DNA of 64,000 bases from Thermoleophilia bacterium (GTDB lineage: Bacteria; Actinomycetota; Thermoleophilia; RBG-16-64-13): positions 918,501 to 982,500 of the forward strand of contig JAOSKU010000001.1 in the NCBI GenBank assembly GCA_027493445.1, read 5' to 3'. The notes under the pieces were generated by a model. The model was not told where the DNA came from and searched no databases. It saw nothing but the letters and a program-made list of their open reading frames with translations. Within the stretch, counting starts at the first letter, position 1; every line of letters starts with the position of its first letter. This document shows, piece by piece, positions 47,195 to 56,310 of the stretch. A program made the position numbers and the translations under genes.

Positions 47195-47747
47195 TCATTG
47201 GCTACGCCACTCGAACAGGCGGACCCGACTGTCGTCGGTGACAAAGGCGATGCGCGTCGCGGAAGCCGCGATCCACGCGCTGAACCACGGAGGCGTGGTC
47301 TGGCGCCCCAGGATCTGCTCGCGGCCGGTTCCATAGCCGCGGCTCACGATGTCCCAGCCTCCTTCGCCGCTTGCGACGGCCTGCAGATAGGCCACGTACG
47401 TGGGAGCAGCCGACGGCCAGCGCCGGCCGGGTCGAGCAACCGCGCGGTCTCGTCGGTCAGGTCGCGGGCCTGGAGGCCGTCGGAGTAGAACACCACGGTG
47501 TCGCCGGCAAGGGACGGTCGCCACGCATCGGGGCCCAGGAATACGGTGGAGCCCGGGGCGCGTCGGTGACCTGCTCGGGCGGGCCCGTGGGATTCCCGCC
47601 CGCGTCGACCGGCATCACCCACAGGGGTTCCTGCCAGATCGCCTCGGACCCCTCTTGGGGGCGGGGCTCGATCCAGGCACCCGGCCGCCGGCGATCAGAG
47701 GATAACTCGGACACTTCACGCGCGCTCCCTTCCGGTGGGGCCGCCAA
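47195..47747 (-). pseudogene. Beta-propeller-like (TolB/PD40) C-terminal fragment
   Basis: Three overlapping minus-strand frames read as one protein in sequence: EPLWVMPVDAGGNPTGPPEQ, then GSTVFLGPDAWRPSLAGDTV with VVFYSDGLQARDLTDETARL, then TYVAYLQAVASGEGGWDIVS and FVTDDSRVRLFEWRS. The frame changes near 47555-47558 (G4) and 47411-47430. The strand pattern fits WD40/PD40 blades. No good start or signal peptide remains upstream, so it is either a truncated gene with errors or a decaying one. It lies just downstream of sigH. Confidence 0.55.
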
Positions 47748-47804
47748 GCCCGCCCCGCTCGAGCGAGCCGGAAGCCGGCGCTCTCGGGGCCGGGGGTCCC
47801 TGTA

Positions 47805-48449
47805 TCACACCACCCGGCGGCTCTCTAGATGCAAGTTCACCTTCCGCTTGATGCGCTGCAGGGCATTGTCCACCGTCTTCGTATCATGATCGATGATCTC
47901 GGCGATGTCTTCGTAGGAGAGGCCCTCGAGGTAGTGGCGCAGAACACGCGTCTCCAGTGGGCTCAGCAGCCGCTGTAGGCACCCGAGCAGGCTTCCGAGT
48001 TCCTCCGAGCTGATGACCTGCTGCACGGGGTCGCTGGTGCGACCCGAGGGGATGAGATCGGCCAGCGTGCGCTCCTCGGTCCCGGTGCGGGTGGAGGAGT
48101 AGCTGAAGCTCACGTAGCTGTTCAGCGGGGCGTGCTTCTGCCGGGAAGCGGTCTTGATGGCGGTGATGATCTGGCGGGTCACGCAGAGCTCCGCGAAGCT
48201 GCGGAAGCAGCTGGCCCGCTCCGAGCGGTAGTCACGGATGGCCTTGTAAAGACCGATGTAGCCTTCCTGGATGAGGTCCTCGGTGTCCCCGCCGGCGATG
48301 AAATACGAGGTCGCCTTGATGCGGACGAAGTGTCGGTACTTGGCGAGGACGTGCTTGATCGCGCCCGCGTCGCCAAGCTTGGCCAGGCGGACAAGCTCCT
48401 CCTCGTCATCCCAGTTGACCGGGTAGCCGGCGCGCTCTGTGAGCCCCAA
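47805..48449 (-). CDS. sigH: Sigma-H-type RNA polymerase sigma factor
   Basis: A 214-residue sigma factor of the Bacillota SigH (Spo0H) kind. Region 2 includes AGGDTEDLIQEGYIGLYKAI and FRSFAELCVTRQIITAIKTA, followed by KHAPLNSYVSFSYSS. Region 4 is LETRVLRHYLEGLSYEDIAE with IIDHDTKTVDNALQRIKRKV. The start is TTG 48449 behind GGGAGGTGGGG. It ends the block cysS-rlmB-yacP-sigH, the same order as in Bacillus. In non-sporulating lineages this factor serves stationary-phase or competence genes; its role here is not shown. Confidence 0.93.
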   Translation of the reverse strand: MGLTERAGYPVNWDDEEELVRLAKLGDAGAIKHVLAKYRHFVRIKATSYFIAGGDTEDLIQEGYIGLYKAIRDYRSERASCFRSFAELCVTRQIITAIKTASRQKHAPLNSYVSFSYSSTRTGTEERTLADLIPSGRTSDPVQQVISSEELGSLLGCLQRLLSPLETRVLRHYLEGLSYEDIAEIIDHDTKTVDNALQRIKRKVNLHLESRRVV

Positions 48450-48481
48450 GTCTCCCCACCTCCCTTCACCTACCCTTGTGG

Positions 48482-48549
48482 CCTAGGAGGCCGTTGAAAA
48501 ACGAAGCCCCGGCCACCGGGCCGCACTGGGCGGCGCTCCGAAACGAGCT
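48482..48549. repeat. Dispersed palindromic element, copy E (internally deleted)
   Basis: TAGGAGGCCGTTGAAAAACG begins like copy A, GAAGCCCCGGCC like copy C, then CGCACTGGGCGG, and the end CGAAACGAGCTC matches copy D. The middle 90 bp are gone. It is immediately downstream of the TAG of the NYN-nuclease gene (48552-48550). Confidence 0.75.
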
Positions 48550-49107
48550 CTAGGACCGACCCGAGCCGCCCTTGTTGTCCTCCTGCGAAAGTCTGTCCCG
48601 CAGGGTTTTCAGGGCCTCCAGGCTGTCCGGGTCGAGCCTCTCCTCTACACGGTGCACCATTCTAATGCAATCTGTCAGATTTGCAACCTTTTTTGTGTGG
48701 ACTTGCAGATCGTCCACGAACTGGCGGGAGGAACGGCGTGTGACATTGGGGAGGAATATGGTCTTCTGCAGGCCGTAGTCCGAAGTCACGACCACCACGT
48801 TTTCCTCCGCGCTGACGGCATAGGTGACCCGCTCGATGATGGCGTCGGCCGACCGCCGGAGTGATCCGTAATACACCTCTACAGCAACTGTTGCACTCTC
48901 CACCTTCTGCAATGACGCCTCGTGGGAGTCGAAGACTACGATGGCCCTATCGGTGGTCCCGCCCATGAAGCTGGCGATACGGTCGATGAGGCGGGAGCGC
49001 TCCAGCTCCAGCTCGCCGGGGCGCATGCGCGCATCTCCCCGGTCACGTCCTTCAGCCCGGCGAAGCTCGTGAAGAACATTGTAGCCGTCGATGAGGTAGA
49101 CGGTCAT
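48550..49107 (-). CDS. yacP: YacP-type NYN-domain nuclease
   Basis: A 185-residue PIN/NYN-fold RNase of the YacP (Rae1) family. Acidic active-site blocks are MTVYLIDGYNVLHELRRAEG, RAIVVFDSHEASLQK, ADAIIERVTY and VVVVTSDYGLQKTIFLPNV. In Bacillus the homologue cleaves mRNA on the ribosome. ATG 49107 overlaps the rlmB stop by four bases. Its TAG stop is directly followed by repeat copy E. Confidence 0.9.
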   Translation of the reverse strand: MTVYLIDGYNVLHELRRAEGRDRGDARMRPGELELERSRLIDRIASFMGGTTDRAIVVFDSHEASLQKVESATVAVEVYYGSLRRSADAIIERVTYAVSAEENVVVVTSDYGLQKTIFLPNVTRRSSRQFVDDLQVHTKKVANLTDCIRMVHRVEERLDPDSLEALKTLRDRLSQEDNKGGSGRS

Positions 49108-49858
49108 AGCGGTCCCCCCGGCGGTTGGGAGGCCCGGCGCTGGCGCCGGGCCTCGAACAGGAGCACGCCCCCGGTCACGCTGACGTTCAGCGAGCCGACC
49201 TTGCCCCACTGGGGAACGCAGACCAGCACGTCGCACGCCTGGGCCACCCGACGGCCCAGGCCCGCCCCTTCCGAGCCCAGCACGAAGACCGCCCGGCCCG
49301 AGTAGTCCTGGTCGTCGTAGGCCTGACCGGCGCCGGCTTCGGCTCCATAGACCCAGAAACCCCTCTTCTTGGCCAGCTCGATGAATTCGGTAAGGTTTCG
49401 CGTCTGCGTCACCCACGCATGCTCGGTGGCTCCGGCCGAGGCCTTGACCACAGCCGCCGTCACCCCAGCCGCACGGTGCCGGGGATCACCACCCCCGCGC
49501 CCGCCCCCTCGGCGGTGCGGATGATGGCCCCCAGGTTGTGAGGGTCTTGTACCCGGTCGAGGGCGACGATCAAGTCGCACTGAGCAAGGAGGGTCTCGTC
49601 GGCCACGTAGGAGTATGGATCGACCTCGGCGACCACGCCCTGGTGGTCCTGACTGCCGGCGCGGGCCGTCAGGTCGGCGGCAGACTCGGCAGTCACTCGG
49701 GGGGCCGGTACCCCGGCCCCCCGGCCCCAGTGCTCCACCTCCCGGGCGAGGGCGGCCGCCGAACGACCCTCCAGGATCCACGCTTGGTGAACCCGCCGGC
49801 GGCCGCGCAGGGCTTCCCGGAGGGGGTTCCGACCGTAGATGAAGGTGAGCTCGGACAC
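49104..49858 (-). CDS. rlmB: 23S rRNA 2'-O-methyltransferase RlmB (frameshifted)
   Basis: RlmB methylates G2251 in 23S rRNA. The N-terminal substrate-binding part is LTFIYGRNPLREALRGRRRV. SPOUT motif 1 is LIVALDRVQDPHNLGAIIRT. The frame breaks at a four-G run (49481-49484); one extra base gives IPRHRAAGVTAAVVKASAGA, motif 2 (FVLGSEGAGLGRRVAQACD) and motif 3 (VGSLNVSVTGGVLLFEARRQ). Corrected length is about 251 residues. The start is GTG 49858 and the stop overlaps yacP. Confidence 0.93.
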
Positions 49859-49880
49859 GGCAAATGGAATCGGCGGCGGC

Positions 49881-51302
49881 CTACTCCCGGGGAACGACCT
49901 TGTAGCCCCCGGGCACATCACGCACCTCGTAGCCCGCCGCCAGAATAGCGTGGCGCAGGCGGTCGGCCGCCGCGAAATCGCGGGCGGCCCGCCGGGCCTG
50001 GCGCTCCTCAGCCATGCGCACCACGTCCCCCGGGATGTCCGACTCGATGACGGTGGTGGCGTCCAGGCCCAGGATGTAGACCATGTCGGCCACCCGGGCG
50101 CGCAGCGCCCGGGCTCCGGGGATCGTCAGGCCGCCCCCGGCCAGAGCGCCGTTGATCTCCCGGGCGAGGGCGAAAACCTCGCCCAGTGCGGCCGCCGTGT
50201 TCAGATCGTCGGCCAGGTGGGCGTCGAAGGCTTGCCGGCGCACGGTGGCCTGCTCCAGCATGACGGCGTCAGACGGGCTCAGTCCGGCCGAGGTGATCGC
50301 CGGCTCACCCGCCGTGAAGTCCTGCAGGGCGCGAAAAAGGTTGCGCAACCGCTCCACCTGCTGCCCGGCCTCATCCAGGAGCTCCCGGCTAAAGTCCATG
50401 GGGCTGCGGTAGTGGCTGCCCACGAAAAAGGCGATCAGTACCTCAGGGCGGTACTCGGCGAGCGCCTCGCGCAGCCGGAAGATGTTGCCCAGGCTCTTCG
50501 ACATCTTCTCGTCGCGGATGTTCAGCATGCCGTTGTGGACCCAGAAGCGGACGAACGTGTTCCCCAGGGCTCCCTCGGCCTGCGCGATCTCGTTCTCATG
50601 GTGGGGGAAGATGAGGTCCCGCCCGCCGCCGTGGATATCGAAACCCGGCCCCAGGTACTTCAGGCTCATGGCCGAGCACTCGATGTGCCATCCGGGTCGC
50701 CCCGGTCCCCAGGGGCTGTCCCAGGCGGGCTCCCCGGGCTTGGCCCCCTTCCACAGCGCGAAGTCCAGGGGGTCCGCCTTGTCCTCCCCGGGGCTGATAC
50801 GGGCTCCGTGGCGCATCTCGGCGATCTGCTGCTTGGAGAGGCGCCCATACCTCGGGAAGCTGTCCACGTCGAAGTAGACGTCGGGGCCGGCTTGATAGGC
50901 ATGACCTTTCTCCACCAGCGATGCGATCAGCCCGATGATCTCGGGGATGTGCTCGGTCGCGTAGGGCTCCACGTCAGGCCGGCCCAGGCCCAAGCGGTCC
51001 GTATCCTCGATGTACGCCTCCGCGAACTCCCGGGCCACCTCGGCAGTCGTACGCCCCTCGTCAACGGCCTTCCGGATCATGCGGTCGTCGATGTCGGTGA
51101 CGTTCTCGACCAGGGTGACCCGCCATCCGACACTCTCGAAGTAGCGCTTGGCCACCATGGACACCACGTAGGGCCGCGCATTCCCGAGGTGGATGTAGTT
51201 GTAGACGGTGGGTCCGCAGAAGTACATGGTTACGTGGTGCCCGTCCCGGGGGACGAACTCCCGCTTCTCTTGGGTCAGCGAGTCATACAGACGCACGCCC
51301 AT
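49881..51302 (-). CDS. cysS: Cysteinyl-tRNA synthetase
   Basis: A 473-residue class I synthetase. The first zinc ligand and HIGH motif are in MYFCGPTVYNYIHLGNARPY. Other zinc ligands are in GWHIECSAMS and LIFPHHENEIAQ. KMSKS is present as DEKMSKSLGNIFRL. The DALR-like C-terminus follows. ATG 51302 overlaps the gltX stop (ATGA). Unlike the Bacillus order, no cysE lies between gltX and cysS. Confidence 0.97.
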   Translation of the reverse strand: MGVRLYDSLTQEKREFVPRDGHHVTMYFCGPTVYNYIHLGNARPYVVSMVAKRYFESVGWRVTLVENVTDIDDRMIRKAVDEGRTTAEVAREFAEAYIEDTDRLGLGRPDVEPYATEHIPEIIGLIASLVEKGHAYQAGPDVYFDVDSFPRYGRLSKQQIAEMRHGARISPGEDKADPLDFALWKGAKPGEPAWDSPWGPGRPGWHIECSAMSLKYLGPGFDIHGGGRDLIFPHHENEIAQAEGALGNTFVRFWVHNGMLNIRDEKMSKSLGNIFRLREALAEYRPEVLIAFFVGSHYRSPMDFSRELLDEAGQQVERLRNLFRALQDFTAGEPAITSAGLSPSDAVMLEQATVRRQAFDAHLADDLNTAAALGEVFALAREINGALAGGGLTIPGARALRARVADMVYILGLDATTVIESDIPGDVVRMAEERQARRAARDFAAADRLRHAILAAGYEVRDVPGGYKVVPRE

Positions 51303-52768
51303 CAGGCACTTCCCCGCTCGTCCAGGTAGGTCAGGGCGGCGTCCAGCCGCTCCAGGATGCGGCTGCGCCCCAAACCGGACACCAAGTAGAAGAGCTCGGG
51401 CCCTTGATCGAGGCCGGTCAGAGCGACCCTCAGAGGCTTGTAGATGGCCTTGCCTTTGATGCCCTTGTCCTTGCAGGCGTCGGCCACCTGCTTGAGGATC
51501 GCCTTAGCCTCTTCCACGGGCGGGTACTCGTCACCACCGCCCGCCAGCGCTTCCCTCAGAAGCGCGAGCACCCCGGCGACACCCTCCTCGTGAAGCACCT
51601 CCAGGTGCACCGAGGCCGGCAGGGACAACTCTTCCACGAAGACGCGGGCGTAGCGGGGCGCGTCCTCCAGTACGACCAGATTGGACTGGATGGCCGCGCT
51701 CACGATATCCCGCTGGCCTTCGGCCAGCGCGATGCCCTCTTCATGCAGATAGGGACGCACCTGTTCGGACAGCTCGGCGGAGCCCATCTCCCGGATGTAG
51801 AGGCCGTTCAGCCAGTTGAGCTTGTCCAGGTCAAAGACCGCCGGGCTCTTCGACACCCGGCTCATGTCGAATTCGGCCACCAACTCCTCCAGGGTGAACT
51901 TCTCCCGCTCGCCGCCCGGATGCCAGGAGAGCAGGGCCAGGTAGTTCACCACGGCACCGGCCAGATAGCCCATATCGCGGAACTCCCCGATGGAGGTGGC
52001 TCCATGACGCTTCGAGAGCTTGCCACCATCGGGCCCCAGAATGAGCGAGTGGTGCGCGTAGGCCGGCGCCGGTTCGTCCAGGGCTCGGTAGAGCATGAGC
52101 TGCCGAGCCGTGTTGGTGATGTGGTCCTCTCCCCGCACCACGTGGGTGATCTTCATGCCTGCGTCGTCCACCACCACCGCGTAATTGTAGGCGAAACCAC
52201 CGTCGGTGCGTCTCAGGATGAAGTCGCCGATCACGTCCGCAGAGAAAGTGATGGGCCCGTGGATGAGATCGTCGAAGCTGACGTCGCCCGCGGGCACCTT
52301 GAAGCGGACGGTGGCCTCCTCTCCCGCCCGCAGCCGGGCCCGGACCGTCTCGAGGCTCTGGTTGAGGCAGAGCCGGTCGTACTTGGGCATCTCACCCCGG
52401 GCCAGCTGCTCCCTCTTCAAGGCGTCGAGTCGCTCCTGCGTGCAGAAGCAGCGATAAGCCCACCCGGTTTCAAGCAACCTCTGTACGCCGTCCTCATAGA
52501 GCGCGGTGCGCTCGCTCTGCCGATAGGGCCCGTAGCCACCGTCCACATCCGGGCCCTCGTCCGCCCGTAGGCCCAGCCAATGCAGGTCGCGGATGATGCT
52601 CACCTCGTGCTCCCGCCGGGAGCGCTTGAGATCGGTGTCTTCCACCCGAAGCACCATGACTCCCTGGTGGTGGCGGGCGAATAGGAAGTTGTAGAGGGCC
52701 GTGCGGGCGCTCCCGATGTGGAGTGTGCCCGTGGGGCTGGGGGCGAATCTGACACGCACGTCGCTCAT
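51302..52768 (-). CDS. gltX: Glutamyl-tRNA synthetase
   Basis: A 488-residue class I synthetase: RFAPSPTGTLHIGSARTALY (HIGH), the zinc-region AYRCFCTQERLDALKREQLA, and GGKLSKRHGATSIGEFRDMG (KMSKS as KLSKR). The anticodon-binding domain follows, with VADACKDKGIKGKAIYKPLR. ATG 52768 (MSDVRVRFAPSPTG) is chosen by homology; GGGAG lies upstream. Whether it is discriminating or also charges tRNA-Gln cannot be told here. Confidence 0.97.
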   Translation of the reverse strand: MSDVRVRFAPSPTGTLHIGSARTALYNFLFARHHQGVMVLRVEDTDLKRSRREHEVSIIRDLHWLGLRADEGPDVDGGYGPYRQSERTALYEDGVQRLLETGWAYRCFCTQERLDALKREQLARGEMPKYDRLCLNQSLETVRARLRAGEEATVRFKVPAGDVSFDDLIHGPITFSADVIGDFILRRTDGGFAYNYAVVVDDAGMKITHVVRGEDHITNTARQLMLYRALDEPAPAYAHHSLILGPDGGKLSKRHGATSIGEFRDMGYLAGAVVNYLALLSWHPGGEREKFTLEELVAEFDMSRVSKSPAVFDLDKLNWLNGLYIREMGSAELSEQVRPYLHEEGIALAEGQRDIVSAAIQSNLVVLEDAPRYARVFVEELSLPASVHLEVLHEEGVAGVLALLREALAGGGDEYPPVEEAKAILKQVADACKDKGIKGKAIYKPLRVALTGLDQGPELFYLVSGLGRSRILERLDAALTYLDERGSA

Positions 52769-52999
52769 GTGGCTCCCACCGTCTTCGCTCGTTTCCCTCC
52801 GAAACCGGTCCCGTGGCATGGTCCCGGCCGGACGTCGCGGACCCGGCTCCGCGACGGGAGGTCTATGCTACACCAACCCGGAGTGTGCCCAAAGGGTGGC
52901 GGGGGACACGCACGGCCGGGTGCGAACCGGGGGATTGCGGCTCATACGAGTATCGGGCCGCCGGCCCGCCGCCGAAGGTCGAACGTGCATGGCCCGGGC

Positions 53000-53938
53000 T
53001 CAGGGAATGCCCGGCCGGGACCGCTCCACCGGGTCCAGGTGGACAGAGACATCGTCGATCTCGGGCATGTCGAGCAAGGCCAGGCGGATCCGTTGCTCGA
53101 GGTCGTGGACCGCCTGCAGCGACTCCCCCTCGTCGATCTCGAGATGGAAGCTCACGTGCAGCTCCGGGCCGCGGAAGTAGGCCTTGAGATCGTGCACGGC
53201 GCAGACCATTTCGGGAGCACAGGCCACTTCCATGACGCGGCGCTCCACTTCAGGAGGCGCTGTCCGCCCCACGATGTAGCCCACGTTCTCGTGCAGGACC
53301 TCGTAGGCCGTCCTACCGACGAACGCCGCCACCACCAGGCTGAACAGCGGGTCGGCCAGCTCCAAGCCGACCCCCGCTCCCAGATAGCCGGCCAGAGCGG
53401 CCAGCGAGGAAAGAACATCGGCAATGGCGTCGTTGCTCACTGCTCTCAGGGCCGGTGAGTGGATGTTGTCGCTGCTTCGCTTGGCCCCGACAGCGAGAGC
53501 GGCCTTCACGCCCATGGCTCCAAACAGCACGGGGACCGTCCACAGGGACCGCTCGATCTCCGGGGGAGCGAAGAGTCCGCGTGCGCCACGCACCACCAGT
53601 TGAAGGCAGACCACGGTGATGGAGACCCCGATGACCAGGCTCAACAGGGGCTCGAGCCCGCGGTGTCCCTGCGGGTGGCCGCGGTCGGCCGGCTGGAGGG
53701 AAAAGCGCATGCCGACAATCAGCATGATCGAGTAGGCGGTGTCGGCCAGGGAGTTCATGGCGTCGGCCGTGATGGACAAGCTGCCGGTCAGGAGTCCCAC
53801 CAGCCCCTTGCCCACGGCCAGGGCGCCGTTGGCCATGAGGTTGACAAGTGTGAACCGGCGGGCCGTCCGGCGCTTCGCGACGAGTCGCTCCCGGCGCTTG
53901 GCCTCTACGAGGTTGTCGGGACTGACGATCCCCACCAC
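53000..53938 (-). CDS. Cation diffusion facilitator, probable Mn-type
   Basis: A 312-residue CDF exporter. The intramembrane site differs from Zn exporters: TM2 reads TADAMNSLADTAYS (NxxxD) and TM5 reads VSNDAIADVLSSLAALAGYL (DxxxD). An N/D-D/D set has been linked to manganese efflux in bacterial CDFs. The loop is DRGHPQGHRGLEPLLSL. The C-terminal cytosolic domain has LHVSFHLEIDEGESLQAVHD. It sits between ispF and gltX, overlapping the ispF end by 34 bp, a place where no transporter is usual. Confidence 0.88.
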   Translation of the reverse strand: MVGIVSPDNLVEAKRRERLVAKRRTARRFTLVNLMANGALAVGKGLVGLLTGSLSITADAMNSLADTAYSIMLIVGMRFSLQPADRGHPQGHRGLEPLLSLVIGVSITVVCLQLVVRGARGLFAPPEIERSLWTVPVLFGAMGVKAALAVGAKRSSDNIHSPALRAVSNDAIADVLSSLAALAGYLGAGVGLELADPLFSLVVAAFVGRTAYEVLHENVGYIVGRTAPPEVERRVMEVACAPEMVCAVHDLKAYFRGPELHVSFHLEIDEGESLQAVHDLEQRIRLALLDMPEIDDVSVHLDPVERSRPGIP

Positions 53939-54426
53939 GGCTCCCGCTCCAGCAGTGCGACGGCCTGTGCGTAGATCCCTTCCCCCCGTCCGGTGAAACC
54001 CATGCGCTCCGTGGTGGTGCCGCGCAGGCCGACCCTGTCGGGCTCCAGCCCCAGCGCAGCGGCCAGAGTCGCCCGCATGGCCGCCCGGAATGAGGCCACG
54101 CGCGGCTCCTGACAGACGACCACGGCATCGACGTTGACCGGGCGCCAGCCTCTGTCGGCCAACATCCTCACCACCCGGCGCAGCAGATCGACGCTGTCCG
54201 CTCCCGCGTAGGCCGGGTCGGTGTCAGGGAAGTAGTGGCCGATGTCCTCCAGACCGGCCGCACCGAGCAGGGCGTCCATGATGGCGTGGGTCAGCACGTC
54301 GGCGTCGCTGTGGCCGGCCAGCCCGCGCCTCTCCCGGAGGCGCACACCCCCCAGAATCAGAGGTCTCTCCTCCGCGAACCGGTGGGCGTCCAGGCCCAGG
54401 CCTACCCGGATGGACCGGTCACTCAC
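53905..54426 (-). CDS. ispF: MECDP synthase (IspF)
   Basis: IspF cyclises CDP-methylerythritol phosphate in the MEP isoprenoid pathway. The 173-residue protein has GLGLDAHRFAEERPLILGGV (zinc ligands D and H), LAGHSDADVLTHAIMDALLG, IGHYFPDTDPAYAGADSVDL, and GLRGTTTERMGFTGRGEGIY. GTG 54426 overlaps the ispD stop (GTGA). Length is slightly longer than usual, through the C-terminal tail. Confidence 0.97.
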   Translation of the reverse strand: MSDRSIRVGLGLDAHRFAEERPLILGGVRLRERRGLAGHSDADVLTHAIMDALLGAAGLEDIGHYFPDTDPAYAGADSVDLLRRVVRMLADRGWRPVNVDAVVVCQEPRVASFRAAMRATLAAALGLEPDRVGLRGTTTERMGFTGRGEGIYAQAVALLEREPWWGSSVPTTS

Positions 54427-55186
54427 CGGTGCCGCTCCGCCAGGATCTGCTCGGCCAGCAGGAGATCGGTGCGGGTGGTAACTTTCAGGTTCTCGGCGGA
54501 GCCCTCCACCACGGCCACCCGACCCCCCAGCGCCGCCACCAGCGAGGCGTCGTCGGTCGAGGCCGCCAGCACAGCCTCCGGTTGATCGTAGGCCCGCGCC
54601 AGCACGTCCCAGCGGAAGACCTGAGGCGTCAGGGCCCGCCACAACCGGCTGCGGTCTGGGGTCCCGATAATCACGCCCGCCTCGTCGACCTCCTTGAGAG
54701 TGTCGACGCTGGGCAGCCCCACGATCACCCCGGCCAGGCCAAGGTCGCCCCGCAAGCGCTCAACGGCGGCCTCCACCTCCGCACAGGCCACCAGGGGGCG
54801 CGCGCCGTCATGGATACCCACCAGCGTGGCCCCACCCCGGCCGGCCAGGGCGCGCAGGCCGTTGCGGACCGAGAAGGCCCGCGCCTCTCCCCGCCGACCA
54901 CGGCCACCACCTTCTCGAAGCGCTCGGCCACGATCTCGGCCGTGCAGTAATCGACGTCTCCCGAGTTGACCACCACCACCAGACTCTCCACCACCGGGCA
55001 GTCCTCCAGGGCGGCCAGGGTGCGCTGCACCATCGGTATGCCGAGCAGGGGCAGATACTGCTTGGGACCACCGGCTCCCAGCCGGACCCCGCGCCCGCCG
55101 GCAGCCACGATGAGGGCGAGACCCTCGCGCCCGGAGCGACTCCCTCCGGCGGGCTCACCCGCGGAACCAATGCCTGCCCGGACCAA
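54423..55186 (-). CDS. ispD: MEP cytidylyltransferase IspD (frameshifted)
   Basis: IspD adds CMP to methylerythritol phosphate. LALIVAAGGRGVRLGAGGPK followed by QYLPLLGIPMVQRTL is the signature. The frame breaks at a four-C run (54889-54892). One extra base gives EARAFSVRNGLRALAGRGGA, then VGIHDGARPLVACAEVEAAV, PSVDTLKEVDEAG and STDDASLVAALGG. Corrected length is about 255 residues. It overlaps ispF by four bases and follows the PIN/TRAM gene. Confidence 0.94.
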
Positions 55187-55199
55187 GGCGCCCGCCTCC

Positions 55200-56243
55200 T
55201 CAGGACGCCAGGCGGGTGAAGACCATCTTGCCCGAGGGGTTCTGCAGGACGGAGGTCACCTCCACCTCCACATTCTGGCCCACCTTGCCTCGGCCGCCTT
55301 CGATCACCACCATGGTACCGTCATCCAGGTAGGCCACACCCTGATCCTCTTCCTTGCCCTCGCGAATGACCCGCACGGCCAGGCTCTCACCGGGCAGAAC
55401 CACGGGCTTCAGGGCGTTGGCCAGCTCGTTGACGTTGAGCACCTGTACTCCCTGGATCTGGGCGATCTTGTTCAGGTTGTAGTCGGTGGTGAGGATGCTG
55501 CCCTCGAGCTCCTTGGCCAGCTTGATCAGCTTGCCGTCGACCTCCGCCAACCCCGGAAAGTCGCGATCGGCTATGACCACCCGATCGTATGCGTCCTGGA
55601 GCGCACGCACGCACTCGAGCCCCCGCCGGCCACGGGCCCGGCGCAATGGATCCCCAGAGTCGGCGATGGACTGCAGCTCCTCGAGCACGAACCCGGGGAT
55701 GACCAGGTCACCGTCCACAAAGTGGGTCGGCACGATGTCCCCGATGCGCGCATCGATGATGACCGACGTGTCCAGGATCTTGGCATTCGCCCCCCCTTTC
55801 CCAGGAGCGGAGCCCAGGTTTCTCAGACCCACGAGCCGCCCGATCTCGGCGTGGCGCTTGTACGCCACGTAGGCAAAGACGTAGCCCCCCAGGGCGTACA
55901 CCATAGGGAGCAGAAACACGCCCACGACCGGAAGGTCCTTGAGGGCCAGGCTGGCCAGCGCGGCCACGCCCAGCCCAATGATCATCCCGAGGCTGGTGAC
56001 CAGGAGGGCTGCCGCACCGATTCTGGACGTGGTTCTGTCGACCCACTGGCTGAGCCGCACCGTCCGCCGGCCCAGAATCCCTCCAAGCACAAGCCCGAGA
56101 GCCGCACCGACCAGAACGCCGAGCCCCAGGAAAAGCAGGGAATAAACGTCGGATAAAGACATACGAGAGAGGGCGATGCTTGCGGCCTCGTAGCCGGCGA
56201 TGCCACCCACCAGGGTGAGGATCGCGCGAACAATCGTGACCAT
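55200..56243 (-). CDS. PIN/TRAM-domain membrane protein (YacL type)
   Basis: A 347-residue protein with four N-terminal membrane helices (for example VLVGAALGLVLGGILG and VFLLPMVYALGGYVFAYVAY). A PIN nuclease domain follows (AKILDTSVIIDARIGDIVPT, VIADRDFPGLAEVDGKLIKL, LTTDYNLNKIAQIQGVQVLN), and a C-terminal TRAM domain (VRVIREGKEEDQGVAYLDDG, TMVVIEGGR). ATG 56243 has a perfect AAAGGAGGTGA site. It matches Bacillus YacL and its mycobacterial relatives; the RNA target is unknown. Confidence 0.93.
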   Translation of the reverse strand: MVTIVRAILTLVGGIAGYEAASIALSRMSLSDVYSLLFLGLGVLVGAALGLVLGGILGRRTVRLSQWVDRTTSRIGAAALLVTSLGMIIGLGVAALASLALKDLPVVGVFLLPMVYALGGYVFAYVAYKRHAEIGRLVGLRNLGSAPGKGGANAKILDTSVIIDARIGDIVPTHFVDGDLVIPGFVLEELQSIADSGDPLRRARGRRGLECVRALQDAYDRVVIADRDFPGLAEVDGKLIKLAKELEGSILTTDYNLNKIAQIQGVQVLNVNELANALKPVVLPGESLAVRVIREGKEEDQGVAYLDDGTMVVIEGGRGKVGQNVEVEVTSVLQNPSGKMVFTRLAS

Positions 56244-56310
56244 CCGGCCTCACCTCCTTTCACAGTTCTCGCTATGAACAGGTGCACACGACTCATGCAC
56301 GAGCCCTCGC

